Positions 1 through 11,647 of a stretch of 64,000 nt of DNA are shown in pieces. The stretch is from assembly GCF_000220395.1 (NCBI RefSeq), contig NW_004086288.1, positions 1-64,000 of the forward strand. The letters are read 5' to 3'. The position numbers and the translations under genes are program-made. This stretch comes from Ichthyophthirius multifiliis. Lineage: Eukaryota > Ciliophora > Oligohymenophorea > Hymenostomatida. The notes under the pieces are model-generated. The model was given only the letters and a program-made list of their open reading frames with translations. It made no database searches and was not told the origin of the DNA. Within the stretch, counting starts at the first letter, position 1, and every line of letters begins with the position of its first letter.

Positions 1-752
1 AATTTAATTTAATTTAATTTAATTTAATTTAATTTAATTTAATTTAATCTAATTTAATAATAAATAATATATATATATATAATTTCTCCCCCCTCATATA
101 ATATTTAAAGGTGGTAATTTTATAAATTTTTTTAATATTTTTTTAAAAATATAATTTAATGTTTAATTTAAAAAAAAAAAAAAAAAAAAATTTTTTAATA
201 CAATCTAAAATATATTATTTTTTAAAGATATTTTAAATTATAAAAAAAAAAAAGTAAATGTATAAAATATTTAATATATACTAATATATTTAATAAAAAT
301 ATTAAAAAAGAAAAATTAAAAATATAAAATATCTTTAATATATTTATATAAATATATTTTTTATTAATACAAAAATAAATATATATATATTGTTAAAATA
401 AATATGTATTTATATATTTATATATTTTAATATAATTTTATTTATATTTATTTAAATTATTAAATATATTATTTATATATTTTTTATTTATTTATATATT
501 TTAATATAATTTTATCTATATTTATATATATTTGTTTATATAACTTTTTTATATAAATATATATAATAAATATTTTTTATTTTTTGTATATCAAAACATA
601 GAAGTTTTATATAATTTATTATTATAATTATTTTTTTATTTAAATTTAATATATGTCTCTATTATATTTATTTTATTTTTTTTATATGAAAATTTTATTC
701 ATAATATAATAATAAATTTGTTTTTTATATATTTTTTTTTAAATTTAAAAAA
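1..752. repeat. AT-rich intergenic DNA with an (AATTT)n array
   Basis: The window opens with about eleven tandem copies of AATTT (1-58), followed by short TA runs, A20-type homopolymers and AT-only sequence. No open frame with gene-like codon content was seen on either strand. The last 100 bases are the presumed promoter of importin-alpha, which starts in the A-rich context typical of ciliate initiation codons. Confidence 0.7.
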
Positions 753-2545
753 ATGATTAAAAATAGTGAAGAAAATTTGATTAATAAAAAACGACAATTA
801 ATAAGAAATAGTATGCGTAAAAGTTAAGTAAAAGATCTTTTAAATAAGTGTAGAACTAAATATTTATAATAAACTACATATGAAATGAATTCTGTTTAGC
901 CAAATTAATAAATATATGCAATAATACCCTAATATATATACAACAATCAAAAAGTAAAATATTATATTAATATAAATTTTATAATTATTTAATTTTTAGA
1001 AATTAGAAATATATATAATTGAAATGTGCAATTAATTAAAATAAGATTATAATAATTATAAAGAATTATAAAAAATAGATATTTTATTATAATAAATTAA
1101 AAAAATAAGAATTTTAACTGTTTTAAAGAGCAATTAAGAAATTTCATAGATTTTAATATAATAAAGAATACATAATTTATTAATTGAAATTTTAAAAAAT
1201 AATGAAATTGATGTTTTATAATATGAAGCTGCATGGATATTATAAAATTTTATTGCTACTGAAAATTAAATAATAAAAAAAGATCTTTTAGCAGACTTAA
1301 ATTATATATTTGATGCTTTTTCATAATTTTTATAAAGTGAAAATAATAATATTTATTAATTAGTAAAAAAAAATATTGTTATTAATTAAAAGTTAATTTT
1401 ATTTAAAAGGGTTTATTTGGATTAGGAAATTTATGTTTAACATATTCTTCTCTTATTAGTTTATTTTATGAATAGGGTAATTTGGATATAATTAAAAATA
1501 AATATTAAACTGAAGAAAACTCTGAAAATAAAATATTGATTGCATGGATATATCTTACTTTATCTTAATATTTAACAATTGATGTTTTAAATAAAGTTTT
1601 TTTTATTTGTGAATATAATTAATCAATTAATAATTTTATTTTTTAGGAAGAAATTAAAAAGTAATTTCTAGATATATGCAAAATATGCTTAAAAGATTAA
1701 AAAAATATGGAATTAAATTAATACGGAATAAAAATAATTAAAAATATGTCAATTGATAATTACGTTTGTAATTTAATAACTGAAAAAATCGATAATTTTA
1801 AACTTATTTTATAATATTTTAATTAATAATAATACTAATAGGATATTTTAATAATATTAGGAAATTTAATTTATTTTTAAAATAATTCTGAAGTAAAAAT
1901 AAATAAAAGATTTTACATTAACTTATTTTTTTAAAAAAAACTAATAAATAGATATATATATAAAATAATATTTTGGAATTATTATCTATTTCTCTTGATA
2001 ATACAAATACAAAGGTTAGAAAATATGCTTTATTTTGTTTAGGAAATTTAATAATTGAGGGTGAAAATATAATATAAGAAATATTAAATTTTAACAGGAT
2101 TATTGATAAAATAATTCTTATAGGAAAAATAGATTCAGAAGAAGTAATTTTTTTAAAAAAATAAAATAAAATATAAATAAAGGTTATTTTTGAAGTATGT
2201 ATATGTATAAATAATTTTGTTTTCGGAGCAAATAAATTCCAATTAATAAAATTAGTAGAAAAAGGTATTTTAGATTTATATGTTAAAATGATTTAAATAG
2301 ATAATGTTAACATTATTATAAAAAGCTTATAAGGAGTTGATGCTTTAATTAAATTTGGTGAAAATCTGACCTAATCTTTTGAAAATAATTTAATAAAAAG
2401 TGTACTTTAAGAATTAGGTTTTAAATAAAGGATTTAAGAGTTACAATACCATGAAAATGACTAAGTTTATGAATAAGTACAAAATTTTATTTTGAAGAAT
2501 TACGAATATAAAAATTAAAATGAAATATAAGATGAGGAAATATGA
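753..2545 (+). CDS. Importin subunit alpha (karyopherin-alpha), 4 exons, 546 aa
   Basis: This is the adaptor that binds classical nuclear localisation signals and hands cargo to importin-beta for nuclear entry. Joining 753-953, 1000-1362, 1410-1892 and 1952-2545 gives exactly 547 codons with TAA/TAG read as Gln and a TGA stop. The N-terminus holds a short basic importin-beta-binding-like stretch (NKKRQLIRNSMRK). The body is armadillo repeats: YEAAWILQNFIA at about residue 145, GLFGLGNLC just after intron 2, KYALFCLGNL near residue 370. The C-terminus (LQYHENDQVYEQVQNFILK) matches the family's last ARM helix and acidic tail. Length is close to the usual 520-550 aa. The introns (46, 47 and 59 bp) are GT-AG and nearly pure A+T. 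The helices that normally carry the NLS-binding Trp-Asn ladder are diverged, so the paralogue is uncertain, but family membership is clear. Confidence 0.9.
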
Positions 2546-2766
2546 AAAAAAAAGTAAGAAATGTGTACAAATATATATATTTATCTATTTTTATTATTAA
2601 AATTATAAATTTATTTTTAATATAAAAAATACAACAAATACAAATGATAGAGTTTTTTAAAATTGTAAATAAATTAAATAATTTATATTAAAATAAAAGA
2701 AGATATATATTTATAAATAAAATTTAGTTTTTATTAATAATTAAATAAGGAAAAACTTATTTGTTA

Positions 2767-3522
2767 TCAATATTATTTTCTATGACCCCAAAGATTTTAA
2801 AATTACAAAGAATTTTCACTATCTTCATTAGTTTCCTCAATGCCTATTTTTTATTATTACAATATTTTATTTGTAGCTTCAAGTATTATATTAGATTATC
2901 TTTTTTATTAAATCATATTAATGCTTTTAGTTTATATTTTTCTACAAATTTATTAAGAATACATTGTTCTACTTCTACTTATAGGTTTGAAAATAAACTA
3001 AGTGTCATTATTTTTTTTTTATTAAATGATATTTTTTTATATAATGTTTTATTATTAAATTTATTATTTTATTATTTAAATAGAATTATTAATATAATTA
3101 TTTTATTTATTTGAAATTATTTTAGGTTATTCGCTATTTTCACTTGTAGAAATACTTTTTTAAGAATCAATTTAATTTTAATGTTTTAATAAAGGTTTTT
3201 AAATTTTAACTTACTCTTATTTTTCGCAAATTTATGTTTAAGTTTATAATTAATTTTATATTTATTTAACGTATTATTATAAATTATTGAATTCTATTTT
3301 TTTTGCAAATTAATATAAGTATGTATAAAAATCATTTGATTAAGTTTAAATATCAAGCAATTATTTATATATTAATAACATTTTTTCATTTAAACATTAT
3401 TCTTATTACATTTAATTTATTATTTTTAAATAATCTACATGTTTTATTAATTATTTTTCATATTTTTTCTTATAATTTTCGTTTTTTTCAAGACTTTAAG
3501 AATTCATTAAGTATTAATACAT
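2767..3522 (-). CDS. Hypothetical Gln-rich coiled-coil protein, 251 aa
   Basis: Read on the minus strand with TAA/TAG as Gln this is one uninterrupted frame of 252 codons ending in TGA at 2769-2767. I do not recognise the family. The first 90 residues are charged and heptad-like (SLEKNENYKKKYEKQLIK, then NLQQYVKQIQNQLQTQTQ), suggesting a coiled coil. The middle is Gln/Asn-rich, and the C-terminus carries a basic patch (KPISRSRTMYSQQ) and an acidic EETNEDSEN stretch. No membrane segment or signal peptide is seen. ATG at 3522 is used because a second Met six codons on fits less well. The frame stays open upstream, so a further 5' exon is possible. It converges on importin-alpha with about 220 bp between the stops. 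Confidence 0.55.
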
Positions 3523-4255
3523 TAATTTTATATTTTATAAAAATAAAAATATTTTAAATAAACACTTTTCGGTCTTTATTGAAATAAATATATATATATA
3601 ATATTTTTTTAGATAAATATTTTATTATTTACTTTATGTAATATATTGATATTTATTTAATTATTTGTATCATCATTTAAAAATATATTCTCTAATATTT
3701 CAGGAATTAATAATTGCTATGATTATTCGCTTTCGTTTAATATATTTTATGAAAATATAATGTATTCGTTTATGTAATTAAATAATGAATTTCTATTTTT
3801 TTATTTTAAAAAATTATATATTTTGATATAAGAATTAAAATTATAAAATAATAAAATATTTTTTAAAATTTAGTTTAATTTTACATTTCTATTTATTAAG
3901 AACTGTTTAAAAAAATAGAAAATTTTTCGATTAAATATTACTTTAAATATTTTTTATAAAACTCTTTTTTATCGAATATATTTATTTACATTTTTTTTAT
4001 ATTAATTATTTTTAAAAAATTTAAAAATAATTTAATAAATAATAAAAATAGAGCCTTTTATTATTTTTTGTATTTCCAATAAAATTTTTAAAATTTAAAT
4101 TTTATTACTTTTAATAATAATATATATAATAATAATACTAATTAAAATAAAAAAATATTTCTTATAATTTTTTAATAAAATTGAAAATAATATAAATATA
4201 TATTTTAGAAAAAAATAAAATAAAATAATATAAAATTAAATTAAAAAAAAAAAAA
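3523..4255. other. Intergenic AT-rich stretch
   Basis: Between the start of the coiled-coil gene and the stop of the ligase gene, both on the minus strand. I see only AT-rich low-complexity sequence with a little more G and C around 3660-3790, where a short upstream exon of the coiled-coil gene could lie. No terminator or RNA gene was recognised. Confidence 0.5.
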
Positions 4256-7241
4256 TCATAAATATTAATCAATAAATTAATATTAAACAATTTTAGTTTA
4301 AGGATTCGCATCTATATAATTTTAAGCAATTTCCAATTCTTCCTAATTCATTTTATAATCAACTATAAAATCAATTAATTTTTATTAATCTAAATCATAT
4401 AAAATTTTTCCTCCTTTTTACAAAATATTAATTTTAATTTATTTCCATTCATTTGAATTTCTAATAAATAAAAAAAAAGTTTTCTAGTTAAATCCTATTC
4501 CTAATTCTTTTTAAAGAATATCTCTTTCTTTTTCAAGACTTTTATCTTTTTCGAAAATTTCATCATCACAGCTCATATTTTCTAAAATATCTCTTAATTC
4601 CTCAACATCTATTTCTTTGAAATAAGGATCTCCATATTTATCATATAAAGCTATATTTCTTTATTTAAGTTCTTCTTATGCAAAAGTTATATACTTTGGT
4701 GCATAATCAAGAATTTCTTTCCTTTTAATACAATCGAATACCCATTTAGGTTTCAAAACATTTACTTTATAATTATTTATTATTGCCTAAACTCTAAAAT
4801 CATGCATATAAGCTAAATAATGTGTTACTTTTCCGGAATCATTTTAAAAAACTTATCCATTATTAGAAATAATAGAAAATTAGAGATTTTGCTTTTCACC
4901 TTCTTCACAATTAATAATATTAAAAACAAACCCAATAAACAATTAAGAAACTAAATTAACTTAAGAAACATCTATTTATTAATATTACTACATTATCTAA
5001 TTTGCATATTCTTGATGGTTTCTTTTAATTTGCTTTCTTTTTTTAGGTGATCTTGTACCTTATTCATTATTATCTTCTCCATCTTCTTTTTAACTTTTCT
5101 CAGCATCACTTTCGCCTTATTTTTTACTTAAATTATTTTTCATTTATTATAAATCTTCTAATGTCATACATTCATACCAATCTTTATCAGTTCTCAATTT
5201 TTCAAAACGAGGAAACCTTAAAGTATAATGAGTTGGAAAATTATGAGAATTAATAATTTCTGAAGCCCTAACTTCAAAAATAAGCGAATTATCAGGCGAA
5301 TTAATAAAAGCTTCAGGTTTATCCTAATATAATAAATTTTAAATATATATATTTAAAAATATATTATAAAAGTATATAAATATATTTTTTTCAATATATA
5401 AGGAAATAAATATGTATAATATTATATATATATATATATATAATATAATATATATATATATATATATTTAAATATATATAGATATATATATATCTATATT
5501 AATATATATATATTTCATTTTTACGGATTTTTATAATTTGCAATTTTAAACAAAAGATGGCAAATTTGATGTTCTAACCCATTAATCTCTTAATTTTATT
5601 TTTATAGTTCTTAAAATTTCATCTGTATATCCTGTTCCAACTTTACAAAATGGCAAAAATACAGAATTTGTAGGCACATTTTTATCAATATAGCTACTTA
5701 TTCCAAGTAAAAAATGAGTTAAGCAATCTGTCCAATCTCCTATGCCTGATGTTTTATATGATTTATTTCCTAAAAATGCTCCTAAAACAATTAAATCTAA
5801 TGTATCAGTGATTCCTTCATAATAATCTCCTTTCATTTTAATCCATTTATTAGACCTTTCATCTGGCACATATTAACTATCTAATTATTTGATGATAATA
5901 CCTTCCTCATTATTATTCATTGCTTCATTGAATTCATTTAAAATATCCTCCTATCTAGAATACTCGTTTCCTTATATGATTTCTAATTAATATTTTATTT
6001 CATTTACAATTGCACTTTTTAAAACTTCTTTTCTTTCTTTTAAAGTTGAACTAAGTAAATTCACATCATTTCCATTTTTAGTTTTAATATATAAAATATC
6101 AAAAACTTTATAACAAATGCAAAAATCAGTATCTTCATTTGATAATGCAACTACTTTATTCATCCCAAATTAAACTGATTATCCGCTTTCTTTTTCTAAA
6201 ACGACCATCTCACCATCTAGTATACATTCGTTTATTTCTTATGAAATCCCATGACGGACTATTACGCACATCTTGTGGTATATATTTGTATAGTTATGCG
6301 AATTTCGGGTAAAGAATCTTATTTCATTCTCAGTTACGTGACATTATATTCTCTCTCCATCATATTTGGTCTCTATTAGGAAATCTTTACCTTCTAAAAT
6401 ATATTAGATATCCTTCAAACTCTTCTTTTAAGCCAACATAGGCCTTATAGGGTAAAAAATTCTCATTACTTCTTATAAACGGTGGTTTTTATCCTAAAAT
6501 TCATTACATACTTCTCTTAAACTTGATGTAGTATTAAATAAAGCTAGGGCGTCTTAGTGAAATAAAGTTAATGTTTTATCATGATTTATACCTATTTTTA
6601 AATCTTTTAAAATTAATCTTTATTTTTTTATTTCAATTAAAAATTATTATTTATTATTTTTTGTATTAAAAAAAAAACCTTGCTATCCATTTCATTTCTT
6701 CTGATGTGCATTATTTTATTAAAAACCTTATAATTTCGATTTATTCTTCTTTAGTTTATGCTTAAGCTAATTTATTTAAATTTTCATCAACTTAATTTAT
6801 TGTTATTACATGCATAGTTGGGCAAAAATCATCCAATACATGTTTTAATACATCTCCAAAATCACCTATAGGAGCCTAATGTGGTTAATAAGTAGCGTTT
6901 TTATAAAATCTTAATCTGTTTAAAATATCTTTACTAGGAGGAAGGGCTTTAGAGAAAATATCTGCTAAAACTTTTTCTTTTAAACCAAACGCTCCTCTCT
7001 CTTTATCATATACTGGGAGGAGAAGTCTTAATATTGTATATGAATAATTTGGGTCACGGCAATCTTTAAAGAAAAAATTGTCAAACCAATCTTTCGTTGT
7101 TTGGATTTTGGAATAACTTTATTTAGGCTTTTGCTAATTATTATAAAATAAAATCATTTAGTAAAATAAGATTTTATCTAAACGAGGATGTCTGATTGTT
7201 GTTTTTTCTTGATTTTATGTTTTATTTTCTTGGTTTTACAT
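4256..7241 (-). CDS. LIG4: DNA ligase IV, ATP-dependent, with C-terminal BRCT region, 907 aa
   Basis: This enzyme seals double-strand breaks in non-homologous end joining by forming an AMP-lysine intermediate. Removing two GT-AG introns (6678-6618, 61 bp; 5524-5324, 201 bp of TA microsatellite) leaves exactly 908 codons, so 907 aa against about 911 in human LIG4. The N-terminal DNA-binding domain is recognisable (RLLLPVYDKERGAFGLKEK; then GDFGDVLKHVL). The catalytic motif I KYDGER lies at about 6353-6373, motif III is around YKVFDILY, motif IV is EEGIIIK, and motif V is WIKMKGDYY with TDTLDLIVLG. The OB fold ends with LRFPRFEKLRTDKDW. Two BRCT-like blocks follow (LFIGFVFNI...VLKPKWVFDCIKRKEIL; then GGKILYDLDQQKLIDFIV), separated by an acidic/Lys linker, as expected for XRCC4 binding. 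It is transcribed divergently from the phosphatase gene. Confidence 0.93.
5324..5524 (-). repeat. Microsatellite-filled intron of DNA ligase IV
   Basis: This 201-bp intron has normal GT and AG ends but is otherwise almost only TA dinucleotide repeats. It is three to four times longer than most introns here, and the excess is explained by the repeat. Confidence 0.75.
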
Positions 7242-7637
7242 TTTTTTTTTATAATTTTTTTTTTTTTTTTTTAAGAAATTAATTAATATATTTTTGTTAA
7301 TTAATTTATAATAAAATAATTGGATAAATATTTTTTTTTACTAACGAAAAATGAGGGAAAACGAACAAAATTTATAAGAAAAATAAAAAATGTTAAGTTC
7401 GTTTATTACATAAGCAAATTAAAAGTAATATTTTTTTTTATTATCCATTTATTTAAACATTAAAATAATTAATATTAAATATAATAAATTAATAAAATTA
7501 TATTGATTATAATTATATATAAAAAAGTGATTAAAATTAAACTAATAAATAAGTATAGGTGACAAATACATAAAATACAAGTACTATATAATTTGGCTTC
7601 TTAGATTTTATATGCAGTTGTTTTATATAAAGCACTA
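7242..7637. promoter_or_regulatory. Divergent intergenic region between ligase IV and phosphatase genes
   Basis: A 396-bp gap separates the two start codons and must hold both promoters. It contains T-runs, A-runs and little else. I could identify no TATA-like or other element with confidence, because almost any motif of A and T occurs by chance here. Confidence 0.4.
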
Positions 7638-10163
7638 ATGGTAAAGCAAATTAAAAGAAAATTTATTAAAATGGAAAGGAAAGCAGTTTAAAAAATCCTT
7701 AATAAATAAAACCAAAATAATCTAAATTTAAAGTCTATTAAAAAAAAAAAAAAATAGGCAAAATAAACTTATGATTTGAAAAATAATTTAATTTTTATAA
7801 ATAAAAAGGACCTAAAAACTCTTGTTATTGACTTGGATGAAACTTTAGTTCATTGTTATTTTAAAGAAGTAGAAGATTATGATTTTACTTTGACTGTAAA
7901 ATAAATAGATATATATATATATAATATTATTATATAAAAAAATTTGTTTATAATTTATATTATTAAGAGGAAAAATAAAATAACTAAATTACAAAAATCA
8001 AATATATACTACTATATAATTATTTAAAATTTTTTAATTTTAAATATTTTTATTTTTTTCAAAAAATATTATATATAATAAAAATAGATTAATATTTAAA
8101 ATATTAAATTTGATATTTATGTTAAGAAAAGACCAGGGTGTGAATTATTCTTAGAAATTTTAAGTCAATATTATGAAATAATTATATTTACTGCAAGTCT
8201 GGGAGAAGTATTTTATACATTAAATAATATTATCTATTATATATATATTTTTTTAAAAAAAAGTATGCAAATCCTGTTATTGATTAAATTGATAAAAATA
8301 AAGTTGTCGCATCTAGAATTTTTAGAGAAAATTGTACATTTCATAATGGTATTTTTGTTAAAGATTTATCAAAATTAAAAAGAGATTTAAAGGACATAAT
8401 TATAATTGATGTAATAAAAAACAAATGTTAAAAAAATAATTATTTTATTTATAAATTAAAATAGATAATTTAAATTATAAATTTAATATATTTATATAAA
8501 TAATAAAGAATTTAAATATTTTATATAATATAAAAAAAACTAATTATATTGCTTTAATAAATATTATTTACTTTTTGTCATGCTTTTTTCTGTATATTTT
8601 TTAAAAAACTCAATCTACAAAAAAAAAAAATGGATTATATTTTTATTTTTTTTTAAATTGAGTTTTTTGAAAAAATTTACAGATAAATTAAGTCATGCCA
8701 AAAAGTAATATTATGATATATTTTAAATATATAATTAAAAAAAAAACCTATAAAAAGAATTCTGAATGTTCATTTCTATTCTAAAAAGAAAATGCGATTT
8801 TAATAGACTCATTTTTTGATGATATAGAAGATTAAGAATTATTCTAATTAATTCCTTTTTTAATGTATTTGAACTAAGTTTATGATGTAAGAAATGTTTA
8901 ATAAAAATTAATTGAATTTGTATAAAATTAATAATTAGAATATATTAGTTCGATTTTGAATAAAAAATGTATTTTTAATAAACCTAAATATTTCTAAGAA
9001 ATTCAATTAATTTTTGAGTAGAAATATAAAGATGATAAATATTATAGGTATTTATTAAAATGGATAAGCGCATAAATTGAAAAAAATAGTGATATTAATA
9101 TTAGTACATTATTAGATTAAATTTCTATGGAAAATTAAATAGATATTCAAACTCCAAATAAGTATAAAATAGAAAATAAAATAAGGGATGATGAAAGAAG
9201 TATTTTAGATTAATAAAAAATAAAAATTTTTGATAAAATAAGATTCTAATTTTCATCAAAAAATCTAAACTCTCCTATATCAAAATAATCTTATATCTAA
9301 ATACTCAAGAGGAAAAAAAAAGAAGAAGTGTTGATTAAAAAAAAGAAATCATTTTGAAATTAATAAATATAATGATAAGAAAATAACTGATATAAATAAT
9401 TGTAGTTTATTTAGGTTAAAAGCACAAACGACTTCAGAATTTAATTAATGATATAAGCATAATAAACAAGTTTGAAATATAATTAATTATATATTCATAA
9501 TGAAATTTATAGCTTTTTTTGGTAAATATAAAAATAAGTAATGCAATAATTTTTTTTTTTTTAAAGAAAAAGTAATTAAAACAAAAACTAATAAATAAAA
9601 CATATAATATTATTATTATAAGATTTATTATTTAATATATCTGTATTTATAAATCAAAAAAAAATATTAAACTAATAAATGATATTTATATTTTTATCAT
9701 AATAAAGAAAAAATAATTTATTTTATTTTTATAAACATTTTGTATTAAGTAAGAAAATGAAAATCTAAAAATTTAATCTCCTTAAAAATATAAAGTATCC
9801 TTTTTGATATTAATAATTTGAAATTCATATTAATTTTGATAACAATTTGAGTATTAATCAGAAAATAAAAATAATTCAAATTAATTAGTAATAAAGAAAT
9901 TAAATAAAAAATAAACAAATTTAAAAGTTATCAACTAGAATTATATCAATAAAAATTAATAAATATAGAAATATCTTTATAAATTTTAAAAATTGAATGA
10001 ATTTCAGAATAAATTTAATAAGAAAATAATTAATAATAGAGATTATTTAAAAATAAATTCCGATAAAGTATATTTATATAATAATTTTAAATATAAAATT
10101 AAAACTTCTTTAAAAGAAAAATAAACTTATTCTTTTTCATTAAATATAAGATTATTGGAATGA
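7638..10163 (+). CDS. FCP/SCP-family (NLI-interacting factor-like) phosphatase, 7 exons, 524 aa
   Basis: A HAD-fold protein phosphatase of the CTD small phosphatase type, likely acting on phospho-Ser/Thr proteins. The signature DLDETLVH, carrying both catalytic aspartates, is encoded at about 7830-7853. It is followed by VKKRPGCELFLEIL, IIIFTASLGEYANPVID (assembled across an intron), FRENCTFHNGIFVKDLSKL and the late motif IIIDNSE. After the domain comes a 250-residue low-complexity Lys/Gln/Asn tail with no recognised domain. Introns at 7896-8087, 8208-8263, 8411-8757, 9328-9414, 9538-9749 and 9795-9851 are all GT-AG and give exactly 525 codons to the TGA at 10161. The domain exons are certain. 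The last three introns are inferred because they alone keep the frame open, and a frame stopping at 9357 is the alternative. Intron 3 holds a large hairpin. Confidence 0.85.
8563..8712. repeat. Long inverted repeat (hairpin) inside phosphatase intron 3
   Basis: The left arm (about 8568-8615) and the right arm (about 8653-8710) are reverse complements with few mismatches. Inner blocks are TCTGTA-xx-TTTTTT-A-AAAACTCAAT against its complement. Outer blocks are ACTTTTTGTCATG against CATGCCAAAAAGT. The loop is a run of A and T. The repeat occupies most of a 347-bp intron, whereas typical introns here are about 40-90 bp, so it looks like an insertion of a MITE-like element or a foldback. No transposase or clear target-site duplication was found. 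Confidence 0.7.
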
Positions 10164-11066
10164 TAAGTATAATGAAATTAAAAGCTAGTATTAATATCAT
10201 AATTTAATTAAAAAAAAAAAATTAAAAAATGTTGGAAAACATAATTAATTAAAATATAGACTATATATTTTTAAGTATTTATAAATAATTTTGATAATAT
10301 ATATGTTTGATTTGCTTTTATATATATTTATTTATTTTAAATATTATTAATTAAATAAAATTAAATACTTATTATTTACTTAAATAATAAGAATATATAT
10401 TAGAATAATTTATTTAAATATCAAAAAATATGCAAATATTTCTATATATAAAAACATATTAATATAATCTTATCCAATTTATTTTTATATAATAAACGAT
10501 TATTTATATAATTTATATTTAATAAAGTAATAAAAAAAATGTTTTTATTTAAATAGATTATAGAATTTAATGATAAATGAAATCATTATATAATAAAGTA
10601 TAAAATAATATTTATAAAATTAAAAAAAAAAAAAATCTTAAATATTAAGGACATATATATAAATTGAAAATAGCATTATTAATCTTATAAATAATAAACT
10701 TAAATTTGCCTGAATATATTAAAAAAAAATTAGATAAAATATAAACAAAAAAATAAAATTAATTAAATAAGAATATATTATAATAATAGTATGATAACTA
10801 ATGTTTAAATATATTTATTATTAAATTAAAAATAAATTAAATAAAAAAAATTGTATAATTATATAATGATAAATAAATAATAAATATGAATGTAAAAAAA
10901 AAAAATATTTGTTTTTATAGGTAAAATATTAAAGATTAAAAAATTAAAATAAAATAAAATCTAATATAAAAATGATATATAATTATATAATAAAAAATAA
11001 TATAAATATTAGTAATACTAATAATATAATAAAATAATAAAATAATAATAATAATAATAAAAATTA

Positions 11067-11097
<31 letters not shown>

Positions 11098-11342
11098 TAT
11101 TATTATTATAATAATAATAATAATAATTTTTATAAATGTAATAAAAATAATAATTTATAAATTATTAATTATAATATATTTATTATTTTATTTTAATAAT
11201 ATAAATATTATTTTATAATAGTATTATTTTGTTTCAATTATTGTTAAATTTTATATTATTTTTAATTTAAAAATTAAATAAATATTTCTCTTATTAATGC
11301 AAATTATTTGATAAAATATATATTTTATATACTTATTTTTTA

Positions 11343-11409
<67 letters not shown>

Positions 11410-11647
11410 ATTATATACTAACTATTCTTTTAATATTAGATACTTATTTTTTTATCTTATTTTTAATATTTTATATTTATTTAATTAATATTTTTATAAT
11501 AAAATTTTAAATCTATAATTAAATTATGTTCATTTTATAAATAAAAATAATTTTGCACATTAATTTTATACAAAAATTAATTCATATTATAAAAAATAAA
11601 TATTATCTATAAATAAATTAAACACTAAAAATAATAAAATATAAAAA
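10164..11647. repeat. Intergenic region with AAT and TA microsatellites
   Basis: No gene was seen in these 1.5 kb. The stretch contains AAT/ATT trinucleotide runs (about 11030-11130) with a palindromic junction near 11097, and a long perfect TA array (about 11347-11403). G and C are very scarce compared with the flanking genes, which argues against hidden exons. Confidence 0.7.

Noticed and set aside
1-58. AATTT array considered as a telomere or subtelomere
   Set aside because: Ciliate telomeres of this group are G4T2-type repeats; no G- or C-containing unit is present.
2761-3114. Standard-code plus-strand ORF of 117 codons
   Set aside because: It is the antisense shadow of the minus-strand coiled-coil gene, with a hydrophobic, T-rich composition.
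4470-4478. Suspected frameshift at an A9 run in DNA ligase IV
   Set aside because: Checking codon phase on both sides showed the frame is continuous; the gene sums to exactly 908 codons.
9313-9321. Suspected single-base slip in the phosphatase gene
   Set aside because: A GT-AG intron at 9328-9414 keeps the frame and leads to two further introns and an exact codon sum, so no slip is needed.
11347-11403. Long TA array considered as a possible chromosome-breakage or excision site
   Set aside because: TA arrays occur many times in this window, and no breakage-type consensus or telomere repeat accompanies it.
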